Below are positions 59,418 to 64,000 of a stretch of 64,000 nucleotides of DNA, in pieces. The notes under the pieces are model-generated. The model saw nothing but the letters and a program-made list of their open reading frames with translations, did no database searches and was not told where the DNA came from. The stretch is from Chiua virens (lineage: Eukaryota > Basidiomycota > Agaricomycetes > Boletales > Boletaceae), in contig JAHNUO010000006.1 in NCBI GenBank assembly GCA_019787685.1, positions 62,001 through 126,000 of the forward strand, written 5' to 3'. Position 1 is the stretch's first letter. Every line of letters begins with the position of its first letter. Position numbers and translations under genes: made by a program.

Positions 59418-60206
59418 AATAGTCACTCTTACAAGGCTTACAATATGCTTGTACATATATACTTTGGCAGAAATAGTGTGTTGAGTTATTTTGGAGCCAC
59501 CCCATGTACTAGTAGTGGAAGACCAAAGGTCCAAGTGCAAAGGATCAGGGTAAATAAAATATCACAAGTTGTGGGAAAACAAAGTATGTTCATGACTTAT
59601 TACAGACTGTGGCTCAAACAACTGTCCCAATGTTTATATGTTTTTCACTGAATGCAACAAAATGTGGTAACCACTGAATGTTACCCAAACCTGTGGGTGT
59701 GTATGAAATATAGTACTTACTCTTGGCTTTCTATTAGATCAAGGGTCAAAGGATTTAAATAAGATTTGATGAAATGGCAATCATTTCAAAATGATCACTT
59801 ACTGGGACAGTTTTTGGACATTATGTATCATTTCTGGTGTGAAACTTGAATTACAATCAATGTACTTATTCATGCCAGTCAATTTCCTGCTTGAAGAGGC
59901 ACACACAGGGACCTTTAAGAGGTTTCATCAAACAAATATACTCTAAAGCAAAAAAAAAACCCTTATAATTGAATTAGGAGATAATACATAAATGCCACAT
60001 CATGACAATGTATTGCAACAGTCACAGGATTGTTGCAAATGTACACCATCATTGAATGATTGCAGAAGGGAACTGGAGGTTACATCATTGGACACATAGG
60101 TATCATTACAAGTGATATCAACATACAATGCATCTAGCAATACACACATAAAACGAACAGAAACGCAAGAAACACCGCGCATACAGAAAAGTAGCAACAT
60201 TCCAGC
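59418..60206. other. Intergenic between GTPase and SMC4, copy 2
   Basis: The first 400 bp match copy 1. From about 59,815 to 60,100 the DNA is unrelated to copy 1 and has no recognisable gene. Similarity returns at CATTACAAGTGATATCAACA (60,109). Confidence 0.45.
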
Positions 60207-63200
60207 TTACGGGCGTGATGCAGGAGAGGTAGTGACCGTAGACGGCATGGTCTTGACCGGAACGAGCGCGCGATTGTCGATCGCAATACCTAGCGACGGA
60301 TCAGTACGCGCAGAGAAGAGAAAGCTAGTGCGGGCGTACTCTGAGTCGCATTTGCAGTCTTGTAAATACCGATCAACCGATGGCTCAGTTCAAACATATC
60401 GTTTCTGCCAGATGTCAGAGGGCGCGACAAGAGCAAAGAGGGATTCACGAACCTCAGGGAGATGATAATGAACTGTGCGTTTTTGGTCCGATCTTTGATG
60501 TAGTTGGCAACGATCGACACGTTGCGGAAGTCGAGCGCAGCGTCGATCTCGTCCATAAAGTACAGAGGAGTTGGCTACAGAGAGCGGGGTGGACCGTTGA
60601 TATCTTATATGCACGCACAACCATGGCGCTTACCTTGAAGACGTGCAGTGCAAACACGAGGGCCAAAGAACTAAGAGTCTACAGATACGTGAGTTTTTGA
60701 CAGCAACGAGACTGGATGTAACCTACCTTTTCACCACCGGAGAGATTAGAGATATTTTTCCAGCTCTTCTTGGGTGGCATCACGCTGAAAATGATCCCTT
60801 CCGAAAACGGATCCATGCTGTCCACCAGCTCCAGTTCCGCATTCCCTCCAAGGGTGATCATCTATTCGAAAGTAGAGTCGCACCCGCGTGCTTCAGGAAC
60901 GAATCGAAACACGAACCTGATACATCTCCTTGAGTTTCAAAGAGATCATATTAAAGCCACCCATGAACTCGTCCAAACGCTGCTTCCTGAGATTATCATA
61001 CTTTTGTTTCTGTGCGTCGCGCGCATCAGTGATCTGATCGAGGTCTTTAGCACGACGGAGGAACTCCTCCTCGCGTTTCTTGTAATCCTTGAGTACGGTC
61101 AAGTCAGGCTTGGCGCTGCTCAGTTTTTCTATTGCGTGGAGATCAGGATGGAATTGCGGCAGGGAGGATGAGCTGCTCACCGTCCAGATACTCGGAGTCA
61201 GCGACTAGGTCGCGCTTTCGGAATTGAGTGAGTTCGTCGACGCTGTAGATGTGCAACTCGTTTGAGGATTCACGTTTTGATGGTTTCTTGGGTGGCGGGT
61301 GGCGGGTCTCCTGATTCCCGTTTGACCTGCGGTTCGGAGGGCTCACCGCCTATTGGTGCTGCCTCTGCCTCGTCCTCGTCCTCGTCGTCGCTACATTCCT
61401 GTATCAGTCAAGTGCTCAGAAAACTCCAGGGAAACTCACTCGATCTCCTCTAGCCTCAGCTTATCGTGCTCCAGTTGCCAGTGCTGCAGCGCATCCTCGT
61501 TCTCATTGGCCTCCTTTCTCACATCGTTTAGCTTCTGCGTCAACTCCATCTAACCGAGACATCAGGACGTTCGTGCGCGATATCTAAATCATACATACCT
61601 CTTTTTTTCTGAATTCTTGTATCTCTTCCCGCTTCTCCTCCAGCTGTGTCTTGAGCGCGTCCAAGTCGTCCCTCGAATGCTCCGCTGCCGTTTGCGCAGC
61701 TTCCACCTTGACCTTGAGCTTCTCCAAGTACTCGCCCACCTCCTCCAGCTGCGTTTCCAGTTGCTTGATCTCCTCATCCGCCTCTGCCACAACAATGGTG
61801 TTCCCCTTGATCGCTGACGCGTGCTTAACCGCGTCCTTTTCAGCCTTGGCTTTCCCCACCTCCGCCTTCGTGATCTCGTCGTTGGCGAGGTTGATGTGTA
61901 GCTTGATACCGTCGACGGTGGAACGTTGTTTGAGCAGCCGGGATCCACCAATATCGAGGATCTTCTTCTCGAGCTCCTTGATCGCGTCCTCGATTTTGCC
62001 CGATTTTCCCTGGAGTTCCTCTAGCTCGGCCGTCGCGGACGCAATCTCCCCTTCAAGGGCCTCGATCCGTGCCATGTCCCGAGCATCGGGCTTGCTCTGC
62101 GCCCTAATATGGTAAACCAATAAGCACTCCGGTCCAACGCCAACAGAAATAAGAAAAAGCACGTCAAGCGATGAGAGAGATACGCACCTGAGGTCACGCA
62201 CCCGCTTCTCTGCCTCCTCGAGTCGCTTCCGTCCGTTATTCACTGCCATCGTCAGCTTCTCCACGTCCATGTCTAGCTGCGGTCCTGAGAGTGCCAACCG
62301 CTCGCCCTCGCTCTCCAATGCCCTAAGCGCTCTGATCGCTTCTTCGAGCTCCCTTGCTGCAGTGTCACTTTCTTGTTCAAACTGCCTCAGCACCTCTGGC
62401 CTGACCACATCCGCTGCCAACCTGGAGCTCATCGCCCCGCGCGCGACATGGTTCCCACCACCCGACATCGTACCCGACGCATCGATCAGCTGGCCCGCGA
62501 GCGTGACCACACGCCACCGCCTCGAACCACCGAACGCGATCCGGTTAGCCTGCTCTAGATCGTCCGCGACGAGCGTGTTCCCAACAGCCTTGTAAAAAGC
62601 CGGTAAGAACTTGGGATCTTTAGGCTTGATGAGGTCATATAGCCGCGGGACATTTTCGGGCGTCTGGATACGTTCGTGAATGCGGTCGGAGGGAAGCTTC
62701 TCGAGGACCATGAAGGAAGCGCGACCGACGTTTTGCGACCGGAGAAAGTCGATGCAGGCTTGTCCCTGAGTCACGGTGTCGACGACCATATTGTGGAGTG
62801 CACCACAAGCAGTAGAGATCGCGACGTCGTACTTGTCAGGAATCGTACCGAGAGTACCTAGGCGACCCTACAGGAAGCCTGATTCTGCATATCTGAAAGG
62901 TAAGGAACAGAAAGTACGTACGTGGAAACCGTCGATGCGCCCGGTCTGCTTGAGACGGGTGAGGGAATCGAGAACCTTGTTTTGCGATGTACTGGCCGCT
63001 TGAGATGCCTTGGCTTCCTCGGTTCTCTGTCGAAGAGAGGACGATTTGCCCCGCAATTCTTGTACCTGTGCCTGAGCAGCCTGCAAACACGAACGGTCGC
63101 GAGTGAGTGATGGCGTGTCGCGTAGGTTACGAGCGCGTACATGGAAGTTCTTCTCGTGAGCCTGCAGTTCCTTCTGCAAATTTGCCTTTGTGGCCTTCAT

Positions 63201-64000
63201 GTTGTTTAACTCTTCGAGCTACAACGCAAAATCATTCTCGAGTTAAATTCTCGATCGTAAGAGAGACTAACCTTGGCCCGTTGCGATGCCTGTTGCTGCT
63301 CAAGATCTTCCTGAGAATTCTTGACCGCGTCCTTGACACCGGCAGCTTTCTTCGTCAATGCATCCTTCTCGCTCGTCGCTATATCGATTTCTGCCTTCTT
63401 CTTATTGATCTTCGTAGTCCACGGCTGAAGGTCTTTCTGCTTGATCTCAATCTGGTCGTGGAATACTTGCGTCTTGTCTGTTGCAAGTGCGGTGTTTATC
63501 AGGCCAGAGAGGATACACACATAATAACATACCTTTCAAGCTATCTCGAATATTTTCAAGGACGTCCTCTTCCTTCCTGAGCTGCGCCTCATGTTCCTCG
63601 ATCTCCGCGCGTTTGCGTGCAATTTTGGCTGTGCTCTCTTCGATCGTGCGTTCAGCCGCGGCCTTCGCCTGTTCATCCTGTGGACGGAGTCGGACTACAT
63701 CAGAGGATGATACGCAACAACAAAAGAGATGTGAACCTCCTGCAGCGTCTTCTTCAGTTTCTTTGCCTTAGTATTAGCATGCTTGCGCCGTTCTTCGAGC
63801 CCGACGGCTTGCTTCTCATGCCCAGTCTGGTCTTTGACGGCATCTTCAGCAGCAGTTTTCACTTCCTGATAAGGTGAGATAGCTGACTGAGCGGTCGAGT
63901 CTAGAAGAGATCATGAACGACGACGAACCTCGTATGCCTTCGCACGTTCCTCAAAGTGTTTCTCCAACATCTCCAAGTGGGTAATATCGTCTCTGTTCCT
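60207..64000 (-). CDS. SMC4: SMC4 condensin subunit, copy 2 (5' part beyond window)
   Basis: Stop TAA at 60207-60209. Read upstream: the C-terminal exon, Walker B FMDEIDAALD, signature ISNLSGGEKV (60,735-60,765) and coiled coil. An uninterrupted exon at 61,584-62,789 covers VVDTVTQGQACIDFLR...FGGSRRWRVVTLAGQLIDAS...NHVARGAMSS and the second coiled coil. The hinge (GRLGTLGTIPDKYDVA) and more coiled-coil exons run to the window edge. Unlike copy 1, the reading frame is open across 62,500. As SMC4 is essential and normally single-copy, this is probably the working gene. Confidence 0.85.

Larger units (their letters stand above)
48621..64000. repeat. Segmental tandem duplication, copy 2 (runs off window)
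   Basis: Direct repeat of the segment beginning near 26,394. It includes the P450 fragment, kinase, GH31 relic, GTPase with array, and the 3' two thirds of SMC4 up to the window edge, which corresponds to about 45,900 in copy 1. Confidence 0.88.

Overview
This window looks like nuclear DNA of a filamentous basidiomycete, most likely an Agaricomycete. That is inferred from intron-dense genes (typical introns of about 50-60 nt), Zn2Cys6, P450, GH28 and DUF2235 genes typical of such fungi, and a conserved short protein at 19720-20445 that I know only from basidiomycetes. No rRNA or tRNA gene was recognised.

1-27.6 kb is an ordinary gene neighbourhood. It holds a CDP-alcohol phosphotransferase of the CPT1/EPT1 type (-), an F-box protein (+), a membrane protein (-), a Zn2Cys6 transcription factor (-), a DUF2235 hydrolase (+), a broken GH28 polygalacturonase (+), histone H3 (-), a conserved basidiomycete protein (-), a DUF726/TMCO4-type hydrolase (-) and a cytochrome P450 (+).

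26.4-64 kb is a direct tandem segmental duplication of about 22 kb. Copy 1 runs from about 26,394 to 48,620 and copy 2 from about 48,621 past the window end. The junction fuses the C-terminal part of a methyltransferase gene to the 3' half of the P450. Each copy has, in order: P450 remnant(s), an ankyrin protein (copy 1 only), a Csk1-like kinase, a decayed GH31 glucosidase II, a P-loop GTPase, and SMC4 (condensin) on the minus strand. Redundancy has been resolved reciprocally. SMC4 is frameshifted in copy 1 but open in copy 2. The kinase is intact in copy 1 but has a nonsense codon in copy 2. The GH31 gene is dead in both, and the GTPase appears intact in both.

The outstanding feature is inside the two GTPase genes. 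What looks like an 83-86 bp minisatellite is, unit by unit, a complete phase-0 spliceosomal intron (GTAAGT donor, CTGAT branch site, pyrimidine-rich tract with no AG, TAG acceptor). Each is separated from the next by exactly three nucleotides, that is, one codon. Copy 1 has 27 such one-codon microexons separated by 26 apparently identical 83-nt introns. Copy 2 has 30, with diverged introns. Both arrays are followed by four more one-codon exons between unrelated introns. If spliced as read, each gene inserts a peptide of 31 or 34 residues, one residue per exon, between the GTPase domain and a C-terminal helical domain. The codon series differs completely between the two copies. I infer a hypervariable linker built from single-codon exons, possibly in a self/non-self or surveillance GTPase. 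Splicing has not been shown and is the decisive test.
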